64,000 nt of DNA from JBPCIX01 sp051005875 (GTDB lineage: Bacteria; Actinomycetota; CADDZG01; JAHWKV01): positions 1 through 64,000 of the forward strand of contig JBPCIX010000021.1 of NCBI GenBank assembly GCA_051005875.1, in the 5' to 3' direction. Below, piece after piece: positions 34,401 to 43,358 of the stretch. The translations under genes and the position numbers were made by a program. The notes under the pieces are model-generated. The model was not told where the DNA came from, did no database searches, and was given only the letters and a program-made list of their open reading frames with translations. Numbering within the stretch: the first letter of the stretch is position 1; every line of letters begins with the position of its first letter.

Positions 34401-36956
34401 ATGAGTGAAAACAAGTTACTAAGAACTGAAGCGCAAGTGCGGGCCGGGATTGTTTCCGAGGCCTCGTACCAGGTGCAGCTGGACTTTACCAAGGGGAATG
34501 AAACCTTTGGGTGCGAAACGACAATTTCCTTCCAGGCAACGCCCGGATCGGCAACCTTCGTTGACTACACTGCCCCCCAGGTCGATTCGGTAAAACTAAA
34601 CGGCGAGCCCATTGACCCGGCCAGCTTTAATGGGAATAGAATCGCTATCGAGGGTCTCGCCAACCGAAACACTCTCAGCGTCCATGGCGCAAGCGCCTAC
34701 ATGAACACCGGGGTGGGCCTTCACAGATTTGTCGACCCCGTTGACAACGCGGTGTACTTGCACACTCAGTTCGAGCCATTTGACGCCCACAGAGTGTTTC
34801 CTTGTTTCGATCAACCCGACATAAAAGGCGCCTTTGACCTGTTCGTCACAGCCCCCGCGGGTTGGCAGGTCATCTCTAACTCTCCGCTTGCGGAATGGAA
34901 AGCGGTCGGCCCCCCGAGCCCTGCGGGCCAGGGAGGTCTGTTTAGATTTCATCCCACCAGGCCGATCAGCACCTATCTCGCTGCCATCATCGCCGGCCCC
35001 TTTGAAGCGATACGCGACAAGCACCGCGATATTGATCTCGGGCTAATGTGCCGAAAGTCGCTGCTCGAATACTTAGAGCCCGATGCCGAAGAGCTTTTCA
35101 CCATCACCAAACAAGGCTTCGACTTTTTCGAAGAAGCGTTCGACTACCCTTATGTTTTCGGAAAGTACGACCAGCTTTTCGTACCGGAGTTCAACCATGG
35201 CGCCATGGAAAATATTGGGGCCGTCACATTCAATGAGGGTGCAATATTTCGGTCCCGGGTGACCGAGGCCCGGCGCGAAAGGCGCGGCCTGATAATCCTG
35301 CATGAAATGGCCCACATGTGGTTCGGCGACCTTGTGACCATGCGCTGGTGGAACGATCTGTGGCTGAATGAAAGCTTCGCCACCTATCAGGGAACTCTGG
35401 CGCTGGCCGAAGCGACGCGATTCAAGCAGGCCTGGACAACCTTTGCCCAAGGGGAGAAGGCATCGGCCTACGCGCAGGATCAACTTCCCACCACCCACCC
35501 CATCACGGCGAAGATTCCGGACACTGAAGCCACGCTTTCAAACTTCGATGCAATTACTTATTCGAAAGGGGCCTCGGTTCTGAAGCAGCTGGTCGCCTGG
35601 GTTGGCCGCGATGAGTTTGACCAGGGAGTGAAGAAGTACTTCCGTAAACATGAATATGGCAACACCGAGTTGGGCGACTTTCTCGCACCGCTGGAAGAAG
35701 CTTCAGGCCGCGATCTAAAAGCATGGTCGGGAGAATGGCTCGAGAAAGCCGGTGTCAACACGTTGTCCGCAGCCTTCGAAACCGAGGCCGGTCACTTTAC
35801 TTCGTTTTCGATCGTTCAAGATGCTCCCGAGGAGTGGCCCACGCTGAGGTCCCATCGTCTGGCCATCGGGCTCTACGACGATGAATCGGACAAGCTGGTT
35901 CGACGCCGCCGCGTGGAAGCCGATGTAGTCGGCGCAAAGACTGATATCGCCGAGCTAGCCGGAGAGACCGTCCCTGCGCTCATCGTTTTGAACGATGACG
36001 ATCTGGCTTATGCGAAGGTCCGGCTCGACCCATTGTCCCTCAAGACGACGGTGGCACGAGTTGGTGATATCGCAGATCCGCTGGCCCGCGCTCTTTGCTG
36101 GTCCGCGGCGTGGCAAATGGTGCGCGATGCCGAGATGGCAGCGCGGGAATACCTGACCATGGTGCTGGGAAACATCGCGTCGGAAACGGACATTGGCATC
36201 GTGCAAACGCTCCTGGGTCAGGCAAAAAGAGCCATCACCGCCTACGGCGATCCTGCCAACAGACCGACGGCTCTCGGGGCTCTCGCGACTCACGCCAAAA
36301 CTTCTCTAACCGAGGCCGAGCCCGGAGGAGATCTTCAGCGGGCATGGGCTGAGACATTAATTGGTGCTGCAACCGGCGCTGAAGATGCCCGGATTTTACG
36401 GGGTTTGCTCGACGGCCGGGTAGCTTATGACGGGCTCGCAGTGGATATTGGCCTTCGTTGGGCTATTGTCGGCGCCCTTTCTGAAGGAGGCGCCGGCGGC
36501 CAGGACCTAATCGACGAAGAACTAAAGCGCGACCCTACCGACGATGGTCGGCGTCAGGCCGTCGCGGCGAAAGCCTCGCGCCCGGTAAAAGGCGCCAAAG
36601 ATGAGGCATGGGAAATGTTCGTCGGGGACCGCAGCATTCCGCTGGCCACACTGCGCGCAATCGTGGCCGGGTTCCAAAGATACGACCAAATAGAAACGAT
36701 CGAGCCTTTTGTTGAGAAGTACTTTGCCGAACTGGGCGGCGTTTGGTCGGAGCGCGAACCTGAGGTGGCAAGGACGTTTGCAGGCGGCATGTTCCCGCGC
36801 GTTACGGTGACCCAAGAACTTGTCGACCGCACCGCTGAGTACATAAACTCAAATGAGCTTCAGTACGCTTTGAAAAGAATTCTGCTCGAAGCCAAAGATG
36901 AGCTTGAGCGAGCCTTGCGTGCCCGCTCTCGTGACACTGCCGCCACGGGTGGCTGA
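34401..36956 (+). CDS. pepN: Aminopeptidase N (M1 family)
   Basis: Zinc exopeptidase removing N-terminal residues. 851 residues with the N-terminal beta domain, GAMEN exopeptidase motif (near 275), zinc motif HEMAHMWFGD with the second ligand in NESFATY, and a long C-terminal helical ERAP1-like domain. ATG 34401 lies shortly after leuB. The conserved hypothetical gene 36949 begins inside the last codons of this gene. Confidence 0.97.
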   Translation: MSENKLLRTEAQVRAGIVSEASYQVQLDFTKGNETFGCETTISFQATPGSATFVDYTAPQVDSVKLNGEPIDPASFNGNRIAIEGLANRNTLSVHGASAYMNTGVGLHRFVDPVDNAVYLHTQFEPFDAHRVFPCFDQPDIKGAFDLFVTAPAGWQVISNSPLAEWKAVGPPSPAGQGGLFRFHPTRPISTYLAAIIAGPFEAIRDKHRDIDLGLMCRKSLLEYLEPDAEELFTITKQGFDFFEEAFDYPYVFGKYDQLFVPEFNHGAMENIGAVTFNEGAIFRSRVTEARRERRGLIILHEMAHMWFGDLVTMRWWNDLWLNESFATYQGTLALAEATRFKQAWTTFAQGEKASAYAQDQLPTTHPITAKIPDTEATLSNFDAITYSKGASVLKQLVAWVGRDEFDQGVKKYFRKHEYGNTELGDFLAPLEEASGRDLKAWSGEWLEKAGVNTLSAAFETEAGHFTSFSIVQDAPEEWPTLRSHRLAIGLYDDESDKLVRRRRVEADVVGAKTDIAELAGETVPALIVLNDDDLAYAKVRLDPLSLKTTVARVGDIADPLARALCWSAAWQMVRDAEMAAREYLTMVLGNIASETDIGIVQTLLGQAKRAITAYGDPANRPTALGALATHAKTSLTEAEPGGDLQRAWAETLIGAATGAEDARILRGLLDGRVAYDGLAVDIGLRWAIVGALSEGGAGGQDLIDEELKRDPTDDGRRQAVAAKASRPVKGAKDEAWEMFVGDRSIPLATLRAIVAGFQRYDQIETIEPFVEKYFAELGGVWSEREPEVARTFAGGMFPRVTVTQELVDRTAEYINSNELQYALKRILLEAKDELERALRARSRDTAATGG

Positions 36957-37308
36957 GACTCCCGAGCCAAAGCCATTTTCGGTATGGCTATCTGCCATGG
37001 CCCAACACGCGGGAGTAGCGGAGCCGGCAGCGCTGCAGGCCTTCCTTCAACGCAGCGCTTGCCATTGCACCGAAGAAAACGCCGAGGAATGGCTGAACGG
37101 GACGGCCGTCCCAGGCTACGATAAAAAGAGAGACATTATCAGGGCGTTTCATACCGCCCTGCCCGATATTGAGGTCTGGGAGGAATACCGCTTGTTCGTT
37201 AAAGGGGAACCATTCCTGCAAGGCAGGCGTGCCCGGGCAAGCTTCATCGACGAAACCCTCGATCAGATGCTGGGCCAGACGGGGCTACCCCCCGGCCTGC
37301 AGGACTGA
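36949..37308 (+). CDS. Hypothetical protein, XRE-like-sized
   Basis: About 119 residues from GTG 36949, which overlaps the end of pepN; an ATG at 36997 is an alternative. Sequence is helical (SVWLSAMAQHAG, ALQAFLQRSA, AEEWLNGTAVPGYDKKRDII) and reminiscent of the helices of small DNA-binding proteins, but I cannot assign a family. It likely shares the pepN transcript. The end is just upstream of tRNA-Cys. Confidence 0.5.
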   Translation: MAETPEPKPFSVWLSAMAQHAGVAEPAALQAFLQRSACHCTEENAEEWLNGTAVPGYDKKRDIIRAFHTALPDIEVWEEYRLFVKGEPFLQGRRARASFIDETLDQMLGQTGLPPGLQD

Positions 37309-37352
37309 GGGCTGTGTCGCGCGGGGCAGATATGGGAGTTGGCGCTTATTCC

Positions 37353-37423
37353 GGCGGTGTGGCCGAGTGGTTAGGCAGGGGCTCGCAAGGCCTCGTACTG
37401 TGGTTCGAATCCACGCACCGCCT
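37353..37423 (+). tRNA. tRNA-Cys (anticodon GCA)
   Basis: Acceptor GGCGGTG (37353-37359) pairs perfectly with CACCGCC (37416-37422). The T arm has TGTGG/CCACG and loop TTCGAAT. The D-arm GCC...GGC fits. The anticodon stem GGGGC/GCCTC encloses TCGCAAG, giving anticodon GCA. An oddity is C at position 33 where U is nearly universal, as if CT were swapped to TC at 32-33. No CCA is encoded. Confidence 0.85.
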
Positions 37424-37453
37424 CTTATCGTTTGCTTTGCCCGCGCTCTCGGA

Positions 37454-37741
37454 CTACGGCCGGTTGCCTGAGTCCTCCTCGTCGCAAAGGCCCATCGCGA
37501 ATTCGTTCAGTCGATCGAGGGTGGCTGGATCGATTTGAGCTTCTAGCCTTCGCAAGCAATCCTTTAGCTCGGTAAAGGTCCGGGCTTCCATTTCGCACTC
37601 GCTGCAGGCTTCGAGATGCAAAGATATGTTTGCCGCAGTCGGCTCGTCGACCATTTCGCGGTCGAGGTAAGCCTGTAGCCTTCGGGCAACATTGTTGCAT
37701 TCGCTAACTCGTGGGCCGCGGCCCAGCCCCCAAAATTTCAT
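37454..37741 (-). CDS. Zinc-containing anti-sigma factor (RsrA-like, zf-HC2)
   Basis: 95 residues. The HLEACSEC segment gives the H-x3-C-x2-C zinc motif of ZAS anti-sigma factors, with an earlier Cys (SECNNV, near 15) supplying the fourth ligand in such proteins. It should hold the sigma factor inactive until oxidation releases zinc. Start overlaps the sigma stop as ATGA, the usual arrangement. The matching sigma gene and msrA neighbour support a redox role. Confidence 0.85.
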   Translation of the reverse strand: MKFWGLGRGPRVSECNNVARRLQAYLDREMVDEPTAANISLHLEACSECEMEARTFTELKDCLRRLEAQIDPATLDRLNEFAMGLCDEEDSGNRP

Positions 37742-38316
37742 GGCGGAGCACTCCCGGGAGCGATCCCCTGCGAGGCGAGGACCTTGCGCAACCTGGCTCG
37801 GCCTCGGTGAAGCCTGCTCATTACCGTGCCTTGCGGGATAGACAGAAAAGCGGCTGCATCCTGGTAGCTCAGCCCATCGACATCGACCAATTCGACGACA
37901 GAACGAAACTTATCGGGTAGCGCCTTAAATGCTGATGCAACCTCGGCGCCGAATGCATTGTTGAGGGCCGCCAGCTGCGTGGAATCCTCTGATGCATTGC
38001 CTGAGGCGTCGGTCACTGAAACCATCTCGTCGCCCGGCAATAGCAATTCGGGCTTGCGCTTGCGGGCCCGATTTATGTGGGTGTTTCTCAAAATCTTCAA
38101 CAACCAGGCCCTCGGATACTTTCCGTCGAATCCATCAATTCCGCGAAACGCCCGTAACAGCGTGTCCTGCACCAAGTCCTCGGCGTCGGCCTGATTTCGG
38201 GTTAGGCCAAAAGCTACCCGGTACAAAAGACCGATCTCGGGAACGACAAATCGCTCAACTGCCTCCCTGCGCCGAATCTTAGATGCGGCCAACTCGTTCG
38301 TAGATTCAGCCACCAT
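37738..38316 (-). CDS. ECF sigma factor (SigR/SigH-like)
   Basis: 192 residues with sigma region 2 (FVVPEIGLLYRVAFGLTRNQADAEDLVQDTLLRAFRG) and region 4 (ALPDKFRSVVELVDVDGLSYQDAAAFLSIPQGTVMSRLHRGR). Paired with a zinc anti-sigma factor. A GGAAT-N18-GTT promoter of the SigR type lies just upstream, suggesting autoregulation. Redox/thiol stress is the expected signal by family knowledge. Confidence 0.93.
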   Translation of the reverse strand: MVAESTNELAASKIRRREAVERFVVPEIGLLYRVAFGLTRNQADAEDLVQDTLLRAFRGIDGFDGKYPRAWLLKILRNTHINRARKRKPELLLPGDEMVSVTDASGNASEDSTQLAALNNAFGAEVASAFKALPDKFRSVVELVDVDGLSYQDAAAFLSIPQGTVMSRLHRGRARLRKVLASQGIAPGSAPP

Positions 38317-38362
38317 TAATCACTCGCTTTAGCAAACGCTCTTAAGCAAACGCTCTTTAGCA

Positions 38363-38388
38363 AACGTCCGGGAAGCCCACATTATTCC
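38363..38388 (-). promoter_or_regulatory. SigR-type promoter of the sigma operon
   Basis: On the minus strand GGAAT (38384-38388) is followed by 18 bases and then GTT (38363-38365), the SigR/SigH -35/-10 pattern. It lies 47 bases upstream of the sigma start. Three AGCAAACG(C/T) repeats (38331-38366 region) lie between it and the gene and could be operators. Confidence 0.58.
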
Positions 38389-38403
38389 GCAGCTTACCCG
38401 AGA

Positions 38404-38874
38404 CTAAATTTTACAGGTGGCCAATCCTCGCTTTTCGAGGTACTGCTGGTGATAGTCCTCGGCCGGCCAAAAGGTCGTGGCCGCAACCAGTTGGGTGACG
38501 ATTGGCTTCCGAAATTTGCCGGTGCGTTCCAGTTCTTCCATCGAAGCGGCCGCGCCCGCCTGTTGCTCTTCGTCGTGATAGAAGATCGCCGATCGGTATT
38601 GACTACCGACATCGGGCCCCTGCCGGTTGAGGGTCGTGGGGTTGTGATTGGTCCAGAAAACATCAAGCAGTTTTTCGTAAGACACCCGGCTTGCGTCGTA
38701 CGTAACCTCCACGGCCTCGGCGTGTGCCGTGCGCCCGGAGCACACGTCTTTGTAACTGGGATTTTCCAATTGGCCGCCCGTGTAACCGACCATGGTGGAG
38801 GTCACTCCCTCGACCATCCGGAATTCGGCTTCTACTCCCCAAAAACAACCCGCCGCAAATGTAGCTTTAGCCAC
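38404..38874 (-). CDS. msrA: Peptide methionine sulfoxide reductase MsrA
   Basis: Reduces methionine S-sulfoxide, a repair enzyme for oxidised protein. The catalytic Cys is in AAGCFWGVE near the N-terminus; the fold continues with EVTYDASRVSYEKLLDVFW and HNPTTLNRQGPDVGSQYRS. GTG at 38874 has AAGG upstream and is favoured over GTG 38889. Its SigR-type promoter is at 38907-38932. It sits directly upstream of the SigR-like operon on the same strand. Confidence 0.94.
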   Translation of the reverse strand: MAKATFAAGCFWGVEAEFRMVEGVTSTMVGYTGGQLENPSYKDVCSGRTAHAEAVEVTYDASRVSYEKLLDVFWTNHNPTTLNRQGPDVGSQYRSAIFYHDEEQQAGAAASMEELERTGKFRKPIVTQLVAATTFWPAEDYHQQYLEKRGLATCKI

Positions 38875-38906
38875 GCTGTCACCTTCCACTAGTTCGTCAC
38901 TAATGG

Positions 38907-38932
38907 AACAACTTTAGTCCAGCTGCTATTCC
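38907..38932 (-). promoter_or_regulatory. SigR-type promoter of msrA
   Basis: Minus strand GGAAT (38928-38932), 18 bases, then GTT (38907-38909), the same spacing as the sigma operon promoter. It lies about 35-55 bases before the msrA start, as expected. Confidence 0.58.
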
Positions 38933-38973
38933 TAATCGGCCAACCGCTCCCAAGGAACTCTCACTAGTGGCCA

Positions 38974-39684
38974 CTAAATCGGGGGCAGCCAATTGTTCCT
39001 TGAGAATATTCCAATCAAAGGATAGAAAAGCCGGTTCCAGTATCCGGTGACAAGCAATACGCCCATCACCACCAGCAGACCTCCGCCGGTTCTTTCGATC
39101 CCCAGGGCATGTTTTGTGAGAAACCGAAATGTGGCGCCCGCACGGGTGTACGCCAGAGCCATTAACAAGAATGGGACGGCCATCCCGAGTGAGTAGATGG
39201 CAAGCAGAAGTGCGCCCTTCCACGCCGTCTGGGTTGCTCCCGCAAGCCCAAGGACTCCCCCCAGAATTGGACCTATGCATGGGGTCCAGCCAAAGGCGAA
39301 TGCCATTCCGAGCGGCAAGGCGCCAAGGGGGCCGGGTCTTACCTTCCGAAAATCCATTCGTTTTTCCTTCATCAAGAAGGGTATACGCAGGATTCCTAGC
39401 ATCGAGAGGCCCATTACGATCACCGCCACTCCGGCTATTTTCAACAGCAGGGGCAGCTGTCCGAGCAGGAACCCGCCAATCAACGAAGCGCTCAGGCCGA
39501 GCGCTGTGAAAATGAGAGCGAATCCCAACACAAACAGAAGGGCGCTGCCCATCACTCGTTTTCGCTCCGGACTTCCCGCTGAGACCCCGCTTATGTACGA
39601 AAGGTAGCCTGGGATCAATGGAAGGATGCAGGGCGTTACGATTGATAGCACCCCTGCAAGGAACGCAAGCGGGGCAAGTTGCAT
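38974..39684 (-). CDS. ccdA: Cytochrome c biogenesis/thiol transport protein CcdA
   Basis: Six-helix membrane protein carrying electrons from thioredoxin to extracytoplasmic thiol proteins. 236 residues, with the typical N-terminus (GVLSIVTPCILPLIPGYLSYISG) and WTPCIGPILGGVL, each bearing a redox Cys after T-P. It is 12 bases downstream of copA on the same strand, so copper delivery and thiol supply may share a transcript. Confidence 0.93.
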   Translation of the reverse strand: MQLAPLAFLAGVLSIVTPCILPLIPGYLSYISGVSAGSPERKRVMGSALLFVLGFALIFTALGLSASLIGGFLLGQLPLLLKIAGVAVIVMGLSMLGILRIPFLMKEKRMDFRKVRPGPLGALPLGMAFAFGWTPCIGPILGGVLGLAGATQTAWKGALLLAIYSLGMAVPFLLMALAYTRAGATFRFLTKHALGIERTGGGLLVVMGVLLVTGYWNRLFYPLIGIFSRNNWLPPI

Positions 39685-39696
39685 CGGCGGGCAGGC

Positions 39697-41928
39697 TTAC
39701 TGTGCCGGGGGCATGTGGGGGGAGGCCTGATGATTACGACCGAACCTGCGGAGCCTGAGCGAGTTCGTCACTACGCTTACCGACGAAAAGGCCATGGTTG
39801 CCCCGGCGATAATTGGGTTAAGTAATCCAAAGGCGGCCAGCGGAATCGCCGCCACGTTGTAGGCGAATGCCCAGCCCAGGTTCTGGAGGATTACCCGGAA
39901 GGTCTTTTGCGATAGGTCCAGCGCGGTCACCACCGCGTGAAGGTCCCCGGAAATCAATGTGATGTCGGAAGATTCAATTGCGACGTCGGTGCCGGTGCCG
40001 ACCGCCATCCCGAGGTCGGCCTGAACCAGTGCCGGAGCGTCGTTAATTCCGTCGCCAACCATGGCTACAACGCGGCCCCCTTGTTGCAGGCGCCGCACTT
40101 CTTCGACTTTATTCTCGGGCAGGACTTCCGCCAGAACCTTATCAATCCCGAGTTCCTGGGCAATTGCTTGGGCGGTAGCACGGTTATCGCCTGTGATCAT
40201 GGCCACTTCCAATCCTCTGGCCTTTAGCAACGCCACTTCATCGGCCGCATTTTCTTTCAGCGTATCGGCGACGGCAGCGACTCCCCGAACTTTGCCGGAC
40301 CATCCGGCAAAAATCGCCGTCTTGCCGTTGGCCTCGAGACCTGCCGCTGCACTTTCAAGGCTGGGATCGAGATCCAGAGCGTTGGCGGCCATCAGGCCCC
40401 GGCGACCGACAAAAATAGTCCTGCCTGCTATTTCCGATCTAACGCCCATACCGGGCAGCGACTCAAAATCCTGGGCCGGACGAATCTCTGCCCCCCTGTC
40501 ACCGGCAGCCTTTACGAGCGCCTCGGCCACCGGATGCTCCGACGAAGCCTCGGCGGAAGCAGCCAGCGACAGCATCTCAAGCTCATCCTGCCCGTCTAAG
40601 GCAACCACGTCGGTCAGCGACATAACGCCCTTGGTGAGGGTGCCGGTCTTGTCGAAAATCACCGTTTGGACCTTGTTTGATTTCTCGAGGACCTCGCCGC
40701 CCTTGATCAAAATTCCAAGCTCGGCTCCCCTGCCCGTGCCGACCATGATTGCCGTGGGCGTGGCAAGGCCCAGAGCGCAAGGGCATGCGATTATGAGCAC
40801 GGCTACTGCGGCGCGGAACCCCTCGGTTGGGTTGCCGGCAAGCCACCAACCAGCGAAAGTCAGGGCCGCGATCGCTATCACGCACGGTACGAATATCGCT
40901 GCGATTTGGTCTGCGAGACGCTGCACGGGCGCCTTGCTGCCTTGGGCCTCGGCCACCAGGCGCACAATCTGCGAAAGCGCCGTGTCAGAGCCTACCCTTT
41001 CAGCTTCTACGGTCAGCACACCGTTCGTGTTCAAGGTGGCGCCGGCCACTTTCGAGCCGGTGGATTTCTCGACCGGTACCGATTCTCCGGTCAGCATCGA
41101 TTCGTTTACCGCCGAGTACCCACCTACAACGACGCCGTCGACCGGGATTTTTTCACCGGGCCGCACTCGAACAACATCACCGACCTTGACCGCATCCGCC
41201 GGAACCATTTTCTCGATTCCATCGACGACGAGTCGCGCTTGCTTAGCGCCCATCTCAAGAAGTTTCGTGAGCGCCCCCGAAGCCCGCCCTTTGGCTCGCG
41301 CCTCGAGGTACCGGCCCAGCACCAGGAACGCGATGATCACCGCGGCGGTATCAAAATATAGATCCCCCATACCGAACAATTCGTACGTCGAGTAGAAAAA
41401 CGCGGCAAGCGTGCCCAGCGCGATGAGCGAATCCATGTTGGCGCTCAACTTCAGCGTGCGTTCCCAGGCAGTGCGCAGGAACGGCCAGCCGGAGTAGAAC
41501 TGAACAGGAATGGTAAGTACGAACGCACTCCAGCGTACCCAGGGTGTGTGCATGTCCACAAGCAGCATTACCATCACAGCGGCTGCCAGGGGCCAGCTGA
41601 TGAGGACTCTGGTGCGCCAGACCTGCTGATCCGATTCGTGATCATCAGATTGGATGTGGCCGCCCGTAATCGGTTTGATCGAGTAGCCGATTTTCGAGAT
41701 AGCTTTTTGGAGTTCGGCGATGGTCACCGAGGCGGGCACGTAAGTGACGTTGGCCTGATTGGTGGCCAGGTTTACGTTGGCGTCTTCGACGCCGGGCTGG
41801 CGTGCCAATACTTTTTGAATCCGCGCCGCACAAGAACCGCAGGTCATGCCTTCGACGCTCAACTCCAGTTGCTCGGCAACCTCGGCGCTGCGACCGGTCG
41901 ACCCTGCCGGGCTATCTACCTTAGACAC
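39697..41928 (-). CDS. copA: Copper-exporting P1B-type ATPase CopA
   Basis: 743 residues. One N-terminal heavy-metal domain with GMTCGSC (27-33), several membrane helices, CPC metal site at 382-384 and phosphorylated Asp426 in DKTGTLT, then the GDGINDAPAL hinge. These are the marks of a Cu(I)-exporting P1B-1 ATPase. No CsoR or CueR-like regulator gene is visible beside it. It probably protects the cell that makes the secreted copper enzymes at 14.9-20.6 kb. Confidence 0.94.
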   Translation of the reverse strand: MSKVDSPAGSTGRSAEVAEQLELSVEGMTCGSCAARIQKVLARQPGVEDANVNLATNQANVTYVPASVTIAELQKAISKIGYSIKPITGGHIQSDDHESDQQVWRTRVLISWPLAAAVMVMLLVDMHTPWVRWSAFVLTIPVQFYSGWPFLRTAWERTLKLSANMDSLIALGTLAAFFYSTYELFGMGDLYFDTAAVIIAFLVLGRYLEARAKGRASGALTKLLEMGAKQARLVVDGIEKMVPADAVKVGDVVRVRPGEKIPVDGVVVGGYSAVNESMLTGESVPVEKSTGSKVAGATLNTNGVLTVEAERVGSDTALSQIVRLVAEAQGSKAPVQRLADQIAAIFVPCVIAIAALTFAGWWLAGNPTEGFRAAVAVLIIACPCALGLATPTAIMVGTGRGAELGILIKGGEVLEKSNKVQTVIFDKTGTLTKGVMSLTDVVALDGQDELEMLSLAASAEASSEHPVAEALVKAAGDRGAEIRPAQDFESLPGMGVRSEIAGRTIFVGRRGLMAANALDLDPSLESAAAGLEANGKTAIFAGWSGKVRGVAAVADTLKENAADEVALLKARGLEVAMITGDNRATAQAIAQELGIDKVLAEVLPENKVEEVRRLQQGGRVVAMVGDGINDAPALVQADLGMAVGTGTDVAIESSDITLISGDLHAVVTALDLSQKTFRVILQNLGWAFAYNVAAIPLAAFGLLNPIIAGATMAFSSVSVVTNSLRLRRFGRNHQASPHMPPAQ

Positions 41929-42056
41929 CTTTGTTAACCTCCGTCTCTTTTCCGTACCGCTGAACCCTCACCTAAGTAACGCTTTCGTATTCCTCTGCCT
42001 TCCAAGGATAGCGGTCTGCGGAATTACGGCCCCCCGGTGGGGTGCTCTAGTGTGGG

Positions 42057-43007
42057 CTAGTTTCGGACGATCCCCAGAGCATCCTGAAGCGTTTTGGCGC
42101 CGCGAATTTTGACCTGATGCGGCGTTAACTGTTTGACTTCGGCTGTCGGAACCAGAAGCAGGGATGCTTTTGCCCGCTCGGCGGCCACTGCCTTTTCATC
42201 GAGCCCGCCCACTTCGCCCACTTCGCCGTCCAAGGAAATGGTCCCCGAGGCGGCAATCGTGCGGCCCCGGGCCAAATCGGCGGGGTCGAGCAAGTCGGCG
42301 ACCGCAAGCGCGTACGAAAGCCCGGCTGACGGCCCCCCAATGTTGGGGTGCTTTTTGAAACGAATCTCAAAAGGCAGATCGACCTTCAACCCGCGAGTTT
42401 CGGCCAAAACACCGATGGCGGCGGTGAGCACAGCCGCATTGGGGAGCTTGATTGTTGCAACCGAAACCTTGAGCGGCTTTCCCTTTCGCTCGATTAGAAC
42501 GTTCAACCTGGTCCCCGGCGGACGCGACGAAATTATGGGCTTTAGGTCGGTCGCAAGCCCAACCTTTTTCCCTTCGATTTCGGTTATCACATCACCGGTG
42601 CGAAGCACTTTGCCTGCCGGGGCCGTTTTCACCACCTGCAGAATTTTTGCGCCCGTGCCGGTTGTGGTGACCGGGAGTCCTACCGCCCTTGCAGCTGCCG
42701 CAGCAGCCAGCTGCTGGCTCTCCAGGAACATCCCCTTTTGCAGACGGTCGAACTCGGTCTCGGAGACGCCTTGTGGAACCAGAGCCGACAGAGGCAGGGA
42801 CTGTTTCTTAGAATCGAGCATCGCCCAAAGGGCGCCAAAAGCATTGGGCTGGTGAAGCGTTACCGCAACGAGCAAATACTGCCCGTTCAGCTTTTTGGTG
42901 GGAACCCCGGTGACCTTGATGTCATTCGACAAATCGAGCGCCGGCGCCGGACCGATGATCGCAATTGGGGGACGGTACAGAAAACCCCCCGCCAAAATGA
43001 GAATCAA
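42057..43007 (-). CDS. PDZ plus Lon-like (S16) membrane protease (YlbL-like)
   Basis: 316 residues: a membrane helix at the very start, a central PDZ domain (GKVLRTGDVITEIEGKKV) and a C-terminal Lon-type proteolytic domain. Catalytic Ser227 is in GGPSAGLSYAL and the dyad Lys is near 270 in GGLDEKAVAAER. TTG 43007 may not be the true start: hydrophobic sequence (VLAILILIL) continues upstream in frame without an ATG/GTG, so the start may be CTG or overlap the previous gene. Confidence 0.85.
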   Translation of the reverse strand: MILILAGGFLYRPPIAIIGPAPALDLSNDIKVTGVPTKKLNGQYLLVAVTLHQPNAFGALWAMLDSKKQSLPLSALVPQGVSETEFDRLQKGMFLESQQLAAAAAARAVGLPVTTTGTGAKILQVVKTAPAGKVLRTGDVITEIEGKKVGLATDLKPIISSRPPGTRLNVLIERKGKPLKVSVATIKLPNAAVLTAAIGVLAETRGLKVDLPFEIRFKKHPNIGGPSAGLSYALAVADLLDPADLARGRTIAASGTISLDGEVGEVGGLDEKAVAAERAKASLLLVPTAEVKQLTPHQVKIRGAKTLQDALGIVRN

Positions 43008-43038
43008 AATGGCCAGTACTTTGCTGCGCGGCCGGTAC

Positions 43039-43341
43039 TTAACCCTCCCGCGCCTTGTCGAGCTTTATCCTGGCCACCTTCACATACTGGAGAGCAAGGG
43101 TCTCTTGATCGGCCTCGAGGGCATCTAGAGCCATCTTGAAAGTGTTGGCCGCAGCGCCGTAGATTCTTTCAGGAGTATCTTCGCTGCCGTCGTTGAACAT
43201 GCCTCTCGGCCGAAACTCGGCGATCTCAAGGGAAGCCGCCCTGGCCTCGGCCAAAGTACCCTTTCCCTCAGCAGCAGCTTCGATAGCCTTGGCGACCTTA
43301 TCAAACAGTTCGTCGTCGATTAGTTCGTTGTCGTCTGCCAT
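43039..43341 (-). CDS. Small acidic helical protein, unknown
   Basis: 100 residues, helical, acidic at the start (DDNELIDDELFDKV) and ending in an ADQETLALQYVKVARIKLD helix. Tetratricopeptide-like helix spacing is possible but not clear. The stop lies close to the PDZ-protease start, so the genes may be co-transcribed. I do not recognise a family. Confidence 0.55.
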   Translation of the reverse strand: MADDNELIDDELFDKVAKAIEAAAEGKGTLAEARAASLEIAEFRPRGMFNDGSEDTPERIYGAAANTFKMALDALEADQETLALQYVKVARIKLDKAREG

Positions 43342-43358
43342 TAGCCCAGTGTACCGCC

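Noticed and set aside
36898..36948. Longer start for the 36949 gene
   Set aside because: Would overlap pepN by 59 bases; GTG 36949 gives a normal overlap.
40061..41395. Long open frame (444 codons) antisense to copA
   Set aside because: Low-complexity Ala/Ser/Arg-rich shadow of a real gene; copA motifs are unambiguous on the other strand.
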